The translations under genes and the position numbers were made by a program. 64,000 bases of DNA from Rhyacichthys aspro (lineage: Eukaryota > Chordata > Actinopteri > Gobiiformes > Rhyacichthyidae), in the NCBI GenBank assembly GCA_036850595.1, contig CM072163.1:4574595-4638594 (forward strand), read 5' to 3'. The first letter of the stretch is position 1. The number at the start of each line of letters is the position of its first letter. Under the pieces are notes generated by a model. That model ran no database searches. It was not told where the DNA came from and was given only the letters and a program-made list of their open reading frames with translations. Shown here one piece after another: positions 48,941 to 61,910 of this stretch.

Positions 48941-50652
48941 GAGGAGTGTATATGCTATTTGATGATCTTTTATGCTTTTAAAAGAAGCCTTTAAACTATG
49001 CCCTGTCCACGGTCCCATCCTTCAAGGCATATTTCTGACTCTAAATGTTTGACATGTGACTAACTGGCTGTTGTCCAGGGTCCAGACCCCTGACTAAGCG
49101 GAAGAAGATGAATAATTGACTGATTTTATGATTCCTGAAAGCCCTCTGCTCTAATGTACCCCACTGTATTTCAATGCAATGTTGGTCTAACTAAAAGGCA
49201 TCGATGTTGGTTTCTATGTGTTACTATGGACTCTACCCATTAAGAAGACCAATCAAGCGTTGGTTTAAATAGTTTTTTTTGTAATAGTCAATATTTTGTT
49301 ATATATTTCAATGGGAGTAAATGTTAAATGGCCTCACTCCACTCCCAGCTTTCTCTCCAGCAGCTAATTCTCATCATCCACTCTTCCTCAGGCTCTGCTA
49401 ATACATGTTTAAAATCTATTCTTTAAACAAATAATCTCGCAAATAACAAAGCTGGAATAGCTCCCTGTAACAAGGCCTGAAAAATGGGTAGAACATTTAA
49501 CAACGTGAAGATTAATATAAAAGACACGGAGGACGTAAACGCCGGAGCTCAGTGTGAAGCTGCTGTAAATATTTCACCTGATTAAATGCACCTCAGGATG
49601 AGACGGACCCTCGCTGCTTTAATGCTCTTAATATTTCACTATAAACGCAGCTGTAATATCAATCCCAATATTATGTGTAAGTTGAAACTACATATTTTAA
49701 CATTTTTAAAGAAAACTATAACCTGCTGATAAGACCTTGGGTACACGGACTCTTACCTTAACCTCACCGATGGTTTAAGTCCCTGGGTCGACTGCACAAT
49801 AAATACCCAGAGAGTAGAAACAGCTGGGTGTTTATATGAAAACACAGCTGCCTGAACTCACTGTATGTGGTCTTTATAAGTAGATTGAGATTGGGAAAAT
49901 GGGAAATGAGGGAGCTTTAAAGGACATAATGAGTTTAAAGTTCCAAATTATACAAAAATGACATTGACAAAGGTATTGAGAAACTTGACAAGTCCATAAT
50001 AAGAGAGATGTAGGACATAAAGTAAGTTTCTAATGAAAGATTTGGAAATGCTTTGCCTAATCCCATCATTAACTCTCCTCTCACCCCTTCAGTCCATTCT
50101 TGTTCTTCTCGAGGATGAAAAGAAAATGCCACACTGGCCACTGCACTTGGTGGTGCTAAGTTTGACATTTCTCTCTGTGTACATTTGGCATTTAACACTA
50201 CATGCATTATTTTACACTTCTAAGGTATAAGATGTAAGGTGTTTAGATTACATGGAGGAGAGTTGATCCTTTGTCCCAGAAATGCACCTTTTTCCTTTAG
50301 ACATTGCAATATAAATGGTGTTTTTTTTAGTTTTTATCTATCTTATTGTTGCAGTTTTAAATATAACTACAGAAGTCTAAACCTAACAATAATCATTGAT
50401 ACACATTGATTGAGCTTTACCTCCTCAGACTCTGGAGTCCACTGATAAAGTCCTAGATTTATTGCCCCCCCAAAAAACTGGTTCTTCCTTTCCTTTTAGG
50501 AGTCCTGCTGAATGTGTCAGATTTAGTTTAGTGAAATATCTTTAATGTAACGTATTAGTACGATAACACCACAACGGGACTAAAATTGGAAAAACTGTCT
50601 TTTTGTATCAACAATCTCAATCATCTACCCTCCTTACTTCAGCCTGTGAGCT

Positions 50653-50694
50653 TCTACGGTAGCCCTGCAGGGACATTCTGTTGTGTATGAATAA
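50653..50694 (-). repeat. Dispersed repeat family A, copy 4 (inverted)
   Basis: In reverse complement it reads TCATACACAACAGAATGTCC followed by CTGCAGGGCTACCGTAG, matching copy 1. Confidence 0.6.
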
Positions 50695-52289
50695 ATAGGT
50701 CAGACGATGAGTGAACTTTTAACTCAAATTCAGACACAAAATCAATTTAGTTTATGAATATCCAAAGCTTTTATGCAAGATTGTGTATGAAAAAGGCTTA
50801 GTTTGTTCACTTTGGGTTCAGTTTGTCGGCTCTGGGCAGGTAATAATAAAACCTTAGATTGATACTATTGAGATTAAAATGTCTAGACATCCAAAAAATA
50901 TTATCCTGAGGTGATTATTACTGACGTGTTCCATTTTTATACAATAGGCTTTTAACAGAAAGGCTGTTGGATGCGTTTCAAGAAATAGTTCTGTTTGAAA
51001 ACACCATTTCAAACATGTCAGGTCTAAATGTGGAGTCATTCCTCATGTATTAAGAGGAGAAATATGATAGTACTCATTTAAAGAGAGGGGAAACCCGCTG
51101 AGTATCTGATCTGACAGTTTCATATGTGAATTACTGGCTGACGAGAGCAGAGCAGGAGTAAGACATCACGGGTTACAGCTCGTCACACTGAGATACAATC
51201 TTCTGCAAAAGTCAGCAAGTCTGATTTTGCCTGCTTTGCAACATAAAGAGCTGACAAGTGAAAGTAATATTCCTTCCCGTAGACTTGAATAGTTCAGAAA
51301 TGAGTGCCATATGTCTCTATTATAAGAAATATTACTGATAAATAAAACTGTTTGTCAAATAAACTAAACCTACTCCGGCATCTAGGATTAAAATCTGTCT
51401 TTTCCTTTTATCGGAGCTGCCTCTTTGTTGATTTTCTTTTGAGCAGAGAGTCTATTAAAATTCAAAGAAAGAATGTCTCCACTGAACAAACATCAGAAAA
51501 ATAATCAGAATTCAAATAGCCCTCAAAGACAAACTAATCTCATTTGAATTTTAAGTGTGATGATGCTGCAGGAGACTTTATCTGCTGGAAAGACTCCAGA
51601 AAAGAAGAATAGGTAGGATGGGGTTATATAAAGCTAAGATAAAATAGAAAACAACAGAGAACATATTGATTGGTGACTTTATATTTTGAAGTAAGTCTCT
51701 CAAAATGGCCACCACAGTTTCCTTTTATGATATCTTTTTTCATTTCAACAGACAGAGACACAACATATTGAAAGAAAATATGAGGAGAGAGATCCTGGAT
51801 GACACAGAGTAAACAAACACAAGACAGAGTTGAATCCGATCGCTGTGAAAATCTGGTAAACACTCTAAAGATGAGCCCACGGGACAGCTCATGGTCTCCT
51901 CAGTGGAAGTAAAGGTAAGTTTCACTGTAACAACACTTCTTAAGCATTCAATGAGTTAAGTTACGTTAAGTTGTTCCAGTTGTCTTCACCGTTTTTAAAA
52001 AATCATTCAAAATAAGTCAAAAATATGTATGTAATCATGTTTAATCATGTTGCCCAAAGCCAATGCCGCCATCAGTTACATTTTACTTTAACATATACTG
52101 ACTTTTTTAGACACAGATTTTGTAGATACTTTTTTTATGTAAATTATAACCTGTTCTTTTGACCTGATCTCATCTTGGGACTTTTCCTGATCGATGATTT
52201 CATTCTGAATCAAACCACACAGTTATATTCTTAAAACTATCATATTTATTACTAGCTTCAAGCATCGTAACTAAATCTACACTTGAGTC

Positions 52290-52617
52290 AAAGAAGCACT
52301 GCGTAACTTTTAACCACTAGGGGGCGCAGATTTCAATACAGACTCTGTGTTGTTACGACAGTGGCTCCATATTCACGGATGTCATTTGTTTACAAGTGGA
52401 GACTATCCAAGCGGCAAGTTTGGAATAAAAAACATGTCTTCTGAAATGGTGGGGCAATTTTAAGTCCTCGTCCCGGGACAGGAAAGTTATATTGGAGGTT
52501 TCTGTCCAGATGAAGGTACTGTTTCAGTGAATAATTCTACTGATCTCATGTCTAAGAAGCATTAAAAGGATTTTAGGGGTGTATATTTTAGGTTAAAGGT
52601 TACACAGTGCTCCTTTA
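52290..52617. mobile_element. MITE with terminal inverted repeats
   Basis: The left end (AAGAAGCACTGCGTAAC, TTTTAACC) and the right end (GGTTAAAGGTTACACAGTGC, TCCTT) are inverted copies of each other over about 25 bases with few mismatches. The element is about 328 bases and non-coding. No clear target duplication was found. A CTCF-type motif lies just inside the left end. Confidence 0.65.
52314..52327 (+). promoter_or_regulatory. CTCF motif inside the MITE
   Basis: CCACTAGGGGGCGC is a near-perfect match to the vertebrate CTCF core. Confidence 0.45.
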
Positions 52618-52877
52618 ATAACATTCAGTCATAATAAACGAAAGGAGGACCGACAGGATACTATAGAGACACTGGAAAAGATTAAAGGACCGTATAAGAC
52701 CTGAAGGGATATGCAAACAACTACATCAGACTTTACTCTAATGAGATTTGTAAATGTGCCATTTAATCTGAAGACATTTTAAAGACTCTGGTTCTAACTA
52801 TTCTGTAACATTTTGTGAAAAGACTGTCATGGGGAACAATCACCAAGTGCCACACTCATTACTTTTTCCACTGTTAC

Positions 52878-53032
52878 TGGAGGATTGTGGGATAGAGCCG
52901 AGTGGAGGAGACAGTGAGGTCAGGCGCTGTCAGGTTGCCATGTTTGAGACACAGGATCAGCGCAGCAGTCGGTAGCGTCAGCCGCGCCAGTCGAGTTGGC
53001 ACATCTTCAAGCAACGAAAGCCAGGACTGAGA
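52878..53032 (-). CDS. Weak exon-like segment, unidentified
   Basis: A minus-strand open segment follows a pyrimidine-rich acceptor (TTGTCCGTCTGGTGCAG) and ends at a weak donor (GTAACA). It encodes 51 codons of a leucine-rich, helical-looking peptide (LSLLEDVPTRLARLTLPTAA). CpG content is raised. A further 52-base segment at 53503-53554 upstream ends in a strong donor (GTGAGT) and could join in phase 0, but its acceptor is poor. No family was recognised. A conserved non-coding element is the alternative. Confidence 0.25.
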
Positions 53033-53554
53033 CTGCACCAGACGGACAACCGGGGCAGATTTCATGTCACTCAGCGGCCTTCTTTCCGCCTCGGTGTATT
53101 TTCATTATTCATAATACCGAGAACTCTTTTTCCACTTCAGTATCTTTTCCATCTGACACACGAGTCGGGTTTCCATCAAATATCAAATGAATTTAAAAAA
53201 AAGAAAAATGCTGCTGAGAAGTAAATAAACTTTGTGTGTAAACTTTTGTTTTATATGGATTTTTGCAGAAGCCCGAGGAAAACAAGGCAACTGATCTATC
53301 ACTGGCTTTTTCTAAATGTCACCCAGAAATGCAGACAAAACTTAAGACTCCCCTCTGAAGACATGATTATTGAGGCTTCAAAGTGTTTCTCTGGTGAGGT
53401 GGTTGCTGACATTGATCAAATAGTGCCGTACAAACCTGTCTCCTGTATAGTTTATAACCTGCTGCTGTCCTCATATGTGTCTGACGTGGGTTAATCACTC
53501 ACCGTGAAGCTCTGAGTGAACCACAGAGACAGCAGCAGTCTCCTCCACAGGACT

Positions 53555-56080
53555 CTTTACACCGGGATCATATCAAAGAAACAAACTGTGCTCGACAAAG
53601 ACACAAGACACAGGACTGAGGAGAACGGGTAAAGCTGGTTCAGGCTGATTAATCTTCTTTATTTTAAAACAATAAGATGAGAGTAACAAGGCTAAGACTC
53701 ATCGAACATAAGTTATTGTCCCCTTTTTAGGACAAACCTTAAATTATACCTTAAAGTTATACATTTATTTACCTTTATTTAACCTGTGTTGAGTGTAGTG
53801 TTCATGCATATTGTTACACAGGACGATAACTAATTAGTAAACTTTATATTCAAATAAAAAGTACTCCAGACTGGTCCAGGGACACTTTTTAAAGATCTAG
53901 GTCTCAGCTTGGATTCTAAAATGTGTTTTACTTGGTTTTGTCTCGGTCTTGGACATAGACATCCCAGGATTTTCTATTAAGATCAATCTAAAAATGGACT
54001 CAGACTGATGTGTTGTGTAGTTTATTCAAAATAGGAGCCTCAAATCTCATGTGCATAAAAACCCTGTTCATGTTTATTTAATATTCATGTTTTTTGGTCT
54101 TTTCATAGGCTTAATCTGTCAATGGAAGAAAAAAGGGGATAGATTTACATGGAAAACATTACTTTTATAAGTTTGACACTGTGGCACCATCAAATCTGTT
54201 TTTGTTTCATCTTCATTCAGTTTTTATAAACACTATATATATATATTTCAGTCTTCAGTCCACATAGTTTCCTCTGAATAATAAGACTACATGCACAGAG
54301 AAAACTACCATTTTGTACCCAGTGTGGATCTTTGTCTCTGCGCTGTTGTTGAATGTTTAATGTTGTTTTTTCTATAATTCGTCTCAGTGTGGGGACTATT
54401 AATACACGTCCGCCATCGGGAGAGCGTTGAGTGAAGAGGCTGCTTCTGTCTGCACCTTTGTACCGACAGAGAAGAGGAATCTGGAGCTTATTCAACACGT
54501 TTAGTTCATTTGTCACTGCGGGCTAAAATCAACATGGTTTTTAAACAGCAATGCAAAGAGTCTAAGTGCACAGCTGAGGCTCTGTAGGAAACAAGACAAG
54601 AGAACAAACATTAGAACGCACATTTTTGAACAACTCCGTTTTGAAATAACATTTTGATTTGAGAGTTTACCTTCAGGCTTTTTCACGTCACATGCTTTTT
54701 GACAACTTGCGCCTGGTGTTACACGACTTTAACGCTTTACACAAACAACCTTTACATTAAAAGTGACAAGAGATGAATGCGGTTGCTCTGTGCAGAGAAA
54801 TAAAAGCCATTTTAGGAACATTTACATTTGTGGACATTTGAAACAACACTTGAATCTAGTGCAGTACATGCCAGCATTTCTGGGGTCACACAATTATCAG
54901 TTAAAACATCATCTTACACATATTTTAGCTATAGACCCTTTCACCTTTTCATGTAAATGCATCTTTATATGTATAGTACATGTATACTTATGGGACTACA
55001 CCTATTATCTCGATCGTCTAATTTATTACTCATTATTATTTATAACATAACAACAAAGGATTGAATTAAATTGTATATTAACTGTGTGTTACTTACCGTG
55101 AGCAGATGGAGTATTTCTTTACAACCCTCAACTTCTATGTGTATGTCTTATTTTAATATGCATCTGTACAATGTCTATGTTCACAATGTTGATTTAACAA
55201 TGTAGATTTGTGGTTTTAGCAAAGTGTATGCCAGTCTCTTAAGGTTAATCTCACTTTAACAGTCTTTGATGAGGAAGCACAGGTCCTTAAACAGTCAGTG
55301 TGTGACTCCATGTAGTGTTATTTAGCCCTTTATACAAATCCCCAATAATATATAGTCCATCCAGTTACTTGTAGCTTAGGTAGGCTAAATGGTCATATAA
55401 ACAGAGCTGTTCTCTACCCACTCACTGACAGCACACACCTGTAGTCAGCCACTTGCCAAAATCATCTTGTTAATGCATAATCTTCATATTTTGGTCAGCT
55501 TAACTTTTGCCAAAATGTTTATTTCACAGTAAGGGTGGAGGAATGTGGTTTATAAGAAACAAGATTATAATTTGTCTGATTTTTATCAAATATATGTCTT
55601 TAAAATGGTCTTTAACTTTTAATATTTTCTTGTTCTGCACTTTTGGCCTAAGTTTTTGGGGATTTTTTTTATTTGTTCAGAAAACATGTCTTGATTTATG
55701 TCCAGATTTTCCACCTAAAATGCTAATTGACCAATCCAGCTTGAAACACATCAGACTTTTGACCTCCTCCTTAATGTTTTTATTCAGAGTCATCACCATC
55801 TTTTTACTTGCAATCCAATATTATACGACTGCATTAATGTGATCAACTGACAAATAATCTCTTTATCAAAATCACTGAAAACCTCTGAATTCGACCACAT
55901 TCAAGTTCAAGATTTTACTCTCAATTCGTCAGGGCCTGGAACGTCTAAAAAGTCTGATAAAGAGTGAAAAGCAGGACAGATCTGAGAGAACGGCAGCAGC
56001 TCAAGGCGATGACCTGTCTGTGATCCACTTTTCTTGCTCCGTGGTGAAGTCTTCAACTGAAAGCGCTCTCTTCTTTCTGC
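53555..56080. other. AT-rich stretch without a supported gene
   Basis: Mostly AT-rich. A GC-richer patch at 54390-54480 has a minus-strand frame without clear splice support. Nothing else stands out. Confidence 0.4.
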
Positions 56081-56290
56081 GGCAGCTTTTATTTATGGCA
56101 CACCGTCGCCTGCTGTGAAAACATCATTAGCTGACGGGCACGAGCAGAAGGGTGTAAATATTCTCCCTGTTGCCGACGGGGCCCCGGTAGTCTTCATCAC
56201 AGCTAATGGTGTGAGCACGAATGCGGTGGGAATCAGGGAGCAGCGAAGGCAGCGGAAATCAGCTAAAAAAGGAACGAACAATCAATGTGG
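56080..56290. other. GC-richer island open on both strands
   Basis: On the minus strand, a strong acceptor (GTTCCTTTTTTAG) opens a 57-codon frame that ends in TAA merged with an AATAAA (CCATAAATAAAA), as in a terminal exon. On the plus strand, a frame is also open with reasonable codons. ATTAGC and GTAAATATT homeobox- and forkhead-type cores suggest that a conserved enhancer is at least as likely. Confidence 0.3.
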
Positions 56291-57739
56291 AGCTCAGTTT
56301 GAAGGGTTCGGGATGGACTTACGAAGGCTATTCCACTTTTTGACACTCTGCAGAGTAAGAATATGCTCCAAATTGTTCTCGCTCCTGACTCACAGCCACA
56401 AGGTCATTGGGATCGATTCCCTGCACCGGTTTGGTCCAGTATTTCAGTCTGAAGTCCAGGCACCTCCTCTGTCCAAAGTCATACATGTAATGAAGATAAA
56501 TGAATCTAAATTACCCATAATACCCCATAGTGAATGAATGTGAGTGTAAATGGTTGTCAGGGTTTGTGTAAAGTGTTAGCTCTGTGATTAATTGGTGATT
56601 GTCCTGGGTATACCACATGTCACACCTTAAGCAGCTAATATGTAATTATATATAGGCCCCAGGATAAGAAGCTGGAAATTACTGAATACATTTAACTTTC
56701 AATTACTTCCCTTTAAAATAGTAACATATTTACACACATTATTTCTGCCTTATGTGTTGTAAATGCACAAAGAGGAGTCTGAATAAGTAATTGTAACCAT
56801 GTCCATGATAAAACCTTAACTACAGCATCTAACCTGGACTATTCCTCACTTTTAATGCCTCACAAAGCCACTCTCTTAATGAAACAAACTGTGTTGTGAT
56901 TAAACAGCAAAGGTTGTCAGACATAAGTCATATTATCTGATCGATTATGTTCAATACTGATGCATGGAGATGAGATAAATTAACCTGTGCATAATAACAT
57001 GGGATAATAGTGAGGTTTTAATTAAACCAACACTAACTTTTCAGGATGTATACCACTACTAAGCACTTAAAGAGAAGAATGATTGACTCACATGGGACTG
57101 TTATCGTCAAATAAATACCTTATAGCGATATATTTAAGTTTTAATTTGTATTATTTGATGAGTTTGGGCAAAAAAAGATGGTAGCGTTAACAGTCGAGTT
57201 TCTGTCAAAGCAGTCGCCATTTTGTCCTTGAGACAGAGGTAAGGTTATTATTTTATTCATGATTTCCAGGCTCCTATTTAGACATAAGAAGTTACATTAT
57301 TGCTTTAAAAAGAGGTTTGTGAGTAAAATCCATAGACAGGTTTTAGGTTTGTGATTGTAAACATCATCATATTCAGTTCATTTATGCATGAGCCTGACGT
57401 GTATTAGGCCCACTTTACTTATTCTCCTGTTAAAGCCCTCAGCAAGAAGTCAAATCTACCACTGTGGACAAATCCACAAACAAAGACTGTTTCCACAAAA
57501 AGGGAGGAAAAATTACCCCAAATTTCTAAATTATTCTAACGCAAAACCAGGAAGCAAGAAAAAAAAAAGAAGTCATTCTATATATAGTCAATAATGATGT
57601 TTACACAGACCTGTTCTGGCAGTTCAGCAAATGAAACTAACACAGGAGATGCACTTGCGAACTCAGAATTCCATTAACACAAATTATTTCAGTGTGATAT
57701 TATTCAGCGCAAAGCTAATTCAATTCTCAGTGTTAAGGA

Positions 57740-58090
57740 GTTATGAAAACACCTCCCGTTACCTGAGTGTCCTGTGATTCACACGCTCGCGCCGCTGCAG
57801 TGTCTCTCTATAACAGCTCTGCACCACGTAATGACCTTCAGCAGCCCGCACCGAGATGATGGCCATTATGGATGAGTCACGGGTGAGCGGCCGTTTATGT
57901 TTCCCATCCGTCTACCTCCGTCTCTGTGTGCTCTCTCCACCTCTTTCCAAAACACACAGTGTGCTCCGCAGATGCTCTCACGTTGTTAATATTTAAACAC
58001 GGACATACATTCATATAACGGCCATAACCGAGAACAGGAACGAGGCTAATGTGATCCGGGCTGCCTCATACATCACCTGGAAATGACCCT
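57740..58090. other. GC-richer island, candidate enhancer
   Basis: Contains CpG-rich unique sequence, YY1-like GGCCAT cores on both strands, an AP-1-like TGAGTCA at 57873 and no supported coding frame. The regulatory role is inferred. Confidence 0.3.
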
Positions 58091-61000
58091 AGAGGGGCAT
58101 TAGTTCACATTATGACAACAACGGTGGGTATTTTCTCGACGTCTGCGTGACATTTAATCTAAAATAAAGCATCATAGGACACTTGTGTTGATTCATTCTC
58201 CACGTAATCACCATTTGAAGCAGTATTAGAAAAGCATTTGTCTGATATAAGAGACAAACAGGAAGAAAAGCAGACATTTTTGTACATATTCGTTTGTCTT
58301 GTCTCAGTACAACTGCAGAGTAATGCTGCATTGATTTGGAAGAAATCACATGGCAGATGGTGGACGGCAAACAGGATATTATTTTAGTGGAAGAGAAGAC
58401 AACGCTAGAAGAAAGTAATGCCATTCAGAGATAAAATAATTCAACTTCACCTGCATTGGGCTTTTGAACAACAGAGAAGTGGATGACGACACATGAGCTC
58501 CTTATTCCTGACTGATACAAGACTGAACAATCAATCAGTTTGTGGAAGATGAAGTCTGATTTTTGAAGAGACATAATTGTTTTTGAATTAAATATGTTGA
58601 ATTGGATTGATTTCAGTTGTCTATTTTCGTTAAAAAATGGCCAAATGATTTAATTTCCTTCATGTTTGCTGACACTGGGGAAAAAAGAAGAATGCACCAT
58701 CTTCAATAAAAGTGTCTCTGCCGTGACTTGGTCTCAGATTGTCTGGTCCTGACTCCAGCTCTAGAGTCCACAGGTGGATGTCAGATGATGCACAAAAACA
58801 TTCAATTGAACACTCAAGCTGTTTCACTGATGAAGCTTCGAATTGGATGAAAAAGAACCTGGTGGAATCATCAAATAATATAGTTTTTTTCAATATTTTT
58901 CAGCCTTTATTTTGACAGAGACTAAGTGAAAACAGGTCCGTGTTCTGTTACAAACCTGGGCTGCTTTCATTTCTGTTGAATGTGCTCTACCAGGTACAAC
59001 TACAAGAAATGTTTTGAAAGGAATTCAATTTTATGTTTGAAATTACAACACAATGTTATGAGCAGTTTTTCATGAGATGCTAAAGTCTGACTGGACAGTT
59101 TCCACCAGCGTTTTTCTTAATAATCTTTTAAATCGTATCTGTTGTGGCTTAAACTGAACCCAATCTATCTTCCTGAAATAATGTACATTCATTAATTTGG
59201 TTGAAAAACATTCTGTAAATGTATAGAGTAATAAGATTTGTTAAACTGTTTATGTATGTATTTATTCTGCAGCATAAGGCCCATATGTGAGATTGCTCTC
59301 TTTGCTGCATTAAAGGGTCTGTGTAATGTATGGATGGATGCATTAAGTGCATTATAATCCAGATGGGGCTTAATGAGCTGGACCGAAGCGAGTTAAATGA
59401 GAAGCAGCACTAAAATTAAAGCTGCACGGTTGGGTGCCGCTGCCAAACCACTCAAGTTATAGTTTACATAAAGCCCTGTCTGTCCAGGCCTGTTTAATCT
59501 ATGTGGGAAGACTTCAGAGGAATTTAATGAATGGTTTAAGTGGAAGGACTCATTATAATGACATGTAGGAATATGTAGGAGTATTTATAGAGAGGTGTAT
59601 GCGGTTGATAATGGTTTTAGCAGAACATTATAAAAGTGCAGGTGGTAAAAATGGAAGGTAAGACTGATTATTTTATTCTTGACTCAGAAATGTTTTGTTT
59701 TTGTGTAATATTTGGCTTTATAAGGATGCAGTTGAGTTTTGGGAGGAGAATTGGATTATGAGGGATAAAACAAGAATATAATACAGATCAGATTACTAAT
59801 TACTACATTTGCAGGAGTTTCTTGCTCTATTCAAACTGGAGTCAACAGTGGGTAAGTGTTACATTAGTAGTCTAGCTTTATCCTGGGACACATCTTAATC
59901 GTTTCTTAGTGGCCTTTTGGATAACACCTATTTTAATATAGTTTGTAAGTAAGTCACCTTTTAACAAACTACTTCAGATACAGCAAAAACTATATGCAAC
60001 TCCATTATATATTTATTCACACACTGCACGGTCCTCACAGAAGCATGAACTCAATTCACTTTTGGGTCCAGTCGAAAAGAAAGGTGTTAAATGTATGTAT
60101 GATGTCAATTTTCTATACATATGCAATGTATATCTGACTTTATTTTGTTATTTGAACTTCCAGTGTTGTGTGCTGTATCAGTGCTAATGCCAGAAATACT
60201 GTTTTCCTCAAATAAACCTTGCTGTGAAAGAAAGAAAGAAAGAAAGAAAGAGAAACTTTGGATTTAATTAAAAACCTTTTTCTCAACCAGGTTGCAGACA
60301 AGGTTGTTTTAAAACACGGTAAATTATACGTCATTAATTTTAACTATAGTTTTTTTTAGGTGAATCCAGCCCAAATGTGTTAATGAAGTGCTACTTCTCT
60401 TCGAGTGTTGGTGTAAATTAATTATATGACTTTGGGTTTACTCACACCATGTTCCTTTTACTTGACAATTCTATTCAGTTAAATCTACACTAATAAGGAC
60501 TATTTCCACCAGTAGTTTTTGCAATGAATCATATTTGGTTCATGTATGAAATGTCTGTTAAACAAATGACTGGAAACATTTAAAAAAATCTCCTATTTCT
60601 TCTTCTTTTCTGTATCTTTTTATGTTAAAATTGTCTGAGAGGCCAAAACACAAAGTGAAAAGTGAATCTGCAAAAGTAAAAGAAGGAGCTCACTACATAA
60701 AGAACAAAAAACACAGAAATAAACTTGGACTTGGCTCTTTAGTTAAGTTTGGCAAGAATAGGGCAAAAGTGAAGCCATACTGACCTGACTATAGACCATT
60801 GGTTTAAAATGAACTTAAGGAAACATACTATAGCATCTCAGAAAATACTAGGACAGATGCTGAGCAGAAAATGCCTTTGTGCCAGTGTGAATGAAACTCA
60901 GCAGCGGCCTCTGTCAAAAAAAAAACGAAGCATTTCATGTAACAAGGATGAAGTAGGGATAAAGAGAGGATCACACTTTTGAACCATTTCTCATTAGAGC

Positions 61001-61540
61001 CATTTATTTTGTGATGAAAGAGCGAGCCATTCAAAATGTCATTAATCCGTGAACCACCAATATGACCTGAATTTTAATGTGGAGCAGCTTTGGCACAAAA
61101 ACAGCAAGAGATATCGTCTGTGCTTTTCTTGAGACTAATGCAGTCAGAAAAACATGACAGTCAGGCTTACAGTACATTGCCTACTCAGAAAAAACACACT
61201 TCATACATTTGTCATTTGATTTATCCTTATTTCCTTTTGAGCTGTGTGCAAGGACAGGCAATGTGAAATCAAATTATATTTATATATTTATATATGGGGC
61301 TGTGTTTTATGAAAAGACTTCTAGGATCCAGTCCAAAAGCCTTCTCCGACAGCCATTTTTAATCCTTCGATTATAAGCCGAAAAGCTTATCTCTTGAAAA
61401 CAGACATTGAAATCAACCACTCCATCAGCCGCCTGCTCTCTGTCAAAAATGAAAATACAAATGTAAGATAGACTTTAGTTACTTGCTGCTAAATTGGTTG
61501 AGAAATCTCATCTTGTCAAGGTCTGTAGGAATCATTTTCA
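58091..61540. other. AT-rich stretch, no supported gene
   Basis: It has only a GAAA microsatellite (60226-60252) and scattered short frames without domains or codon bias. Confidence 0.5.
60226..60252. repeat. (GAAA)n microsatellite
   Basis: Near-perfect GAAA tandem run. Confidence 0.85.
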
Positions 61541-61549
61541 TCATGTTTC

Positions 61550-61910
61550 CCTTCAGAGATAGGACATTTGCGGACGTCTAAGGCAGACGGAGAAAAGACG
61601 ATGCAGTTATAGAGTGACAAGCTACAGCTGAGAAGAGCTACCGGGGCATTTTAAATTGCTACTGTGAGTTCAGCCCGAGTTGGACGCTTTAGATTGAAAC
61701 GCGGCGTATGTTTAGCGCTGCTCTGTGCCAGCTCTGAGCGTCAAAGGCCCTGAGCTCTTTAAAAGCCTGGTGCACTACCATTAGGGTTATGCTTGATTAT
61801 TTTTCCAAAGAGAAATGATCTTGTACTCTCTGCTCTGAGCTTGAATGGAAACCAAGTGCAGCAGCTTCACTTTGATGAGGAAACTACAAAAGATGGATCA
61901 CATTAACATA
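61550..61910. other. Candidate conserved non-coding element
   Basis: A unique block of intermediate GC with homeobox-type ATTA and TGATTATTTTT cores and a CpG-containing middle (AACGCGGCGTA). No coding frame is supported. Enhancer status is inferred. Confidence 0.3.

Larger units (their letters stand above)
48466..52877. other. AT-rich stretch with repeats, no supported exon
   Basis: It contains the transposon remnant at 48752-48940, a repeat copy at 50653, and the MITE at 52290-52617. A 72-base splice-flanked frame at about 50085-50157 (minus) has AT-rich codons unlike the better candidates, and I do not call it. Confidence 0.4.

Noticed and set aside
50085..50157. 72-base splice-flanked minus-strand frame
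   Set aside because: Codon use is AT-rich and the acceptor lacks a pyrimidine tract. Likely chance.
51740..51912. Plus-strand exon-like segment ending in AAAG and a GTAAGT donor
   Set aside because: No open frame runs through it and there is no linked exon. It may be a chance splice pair or part of a non-coding RNA.
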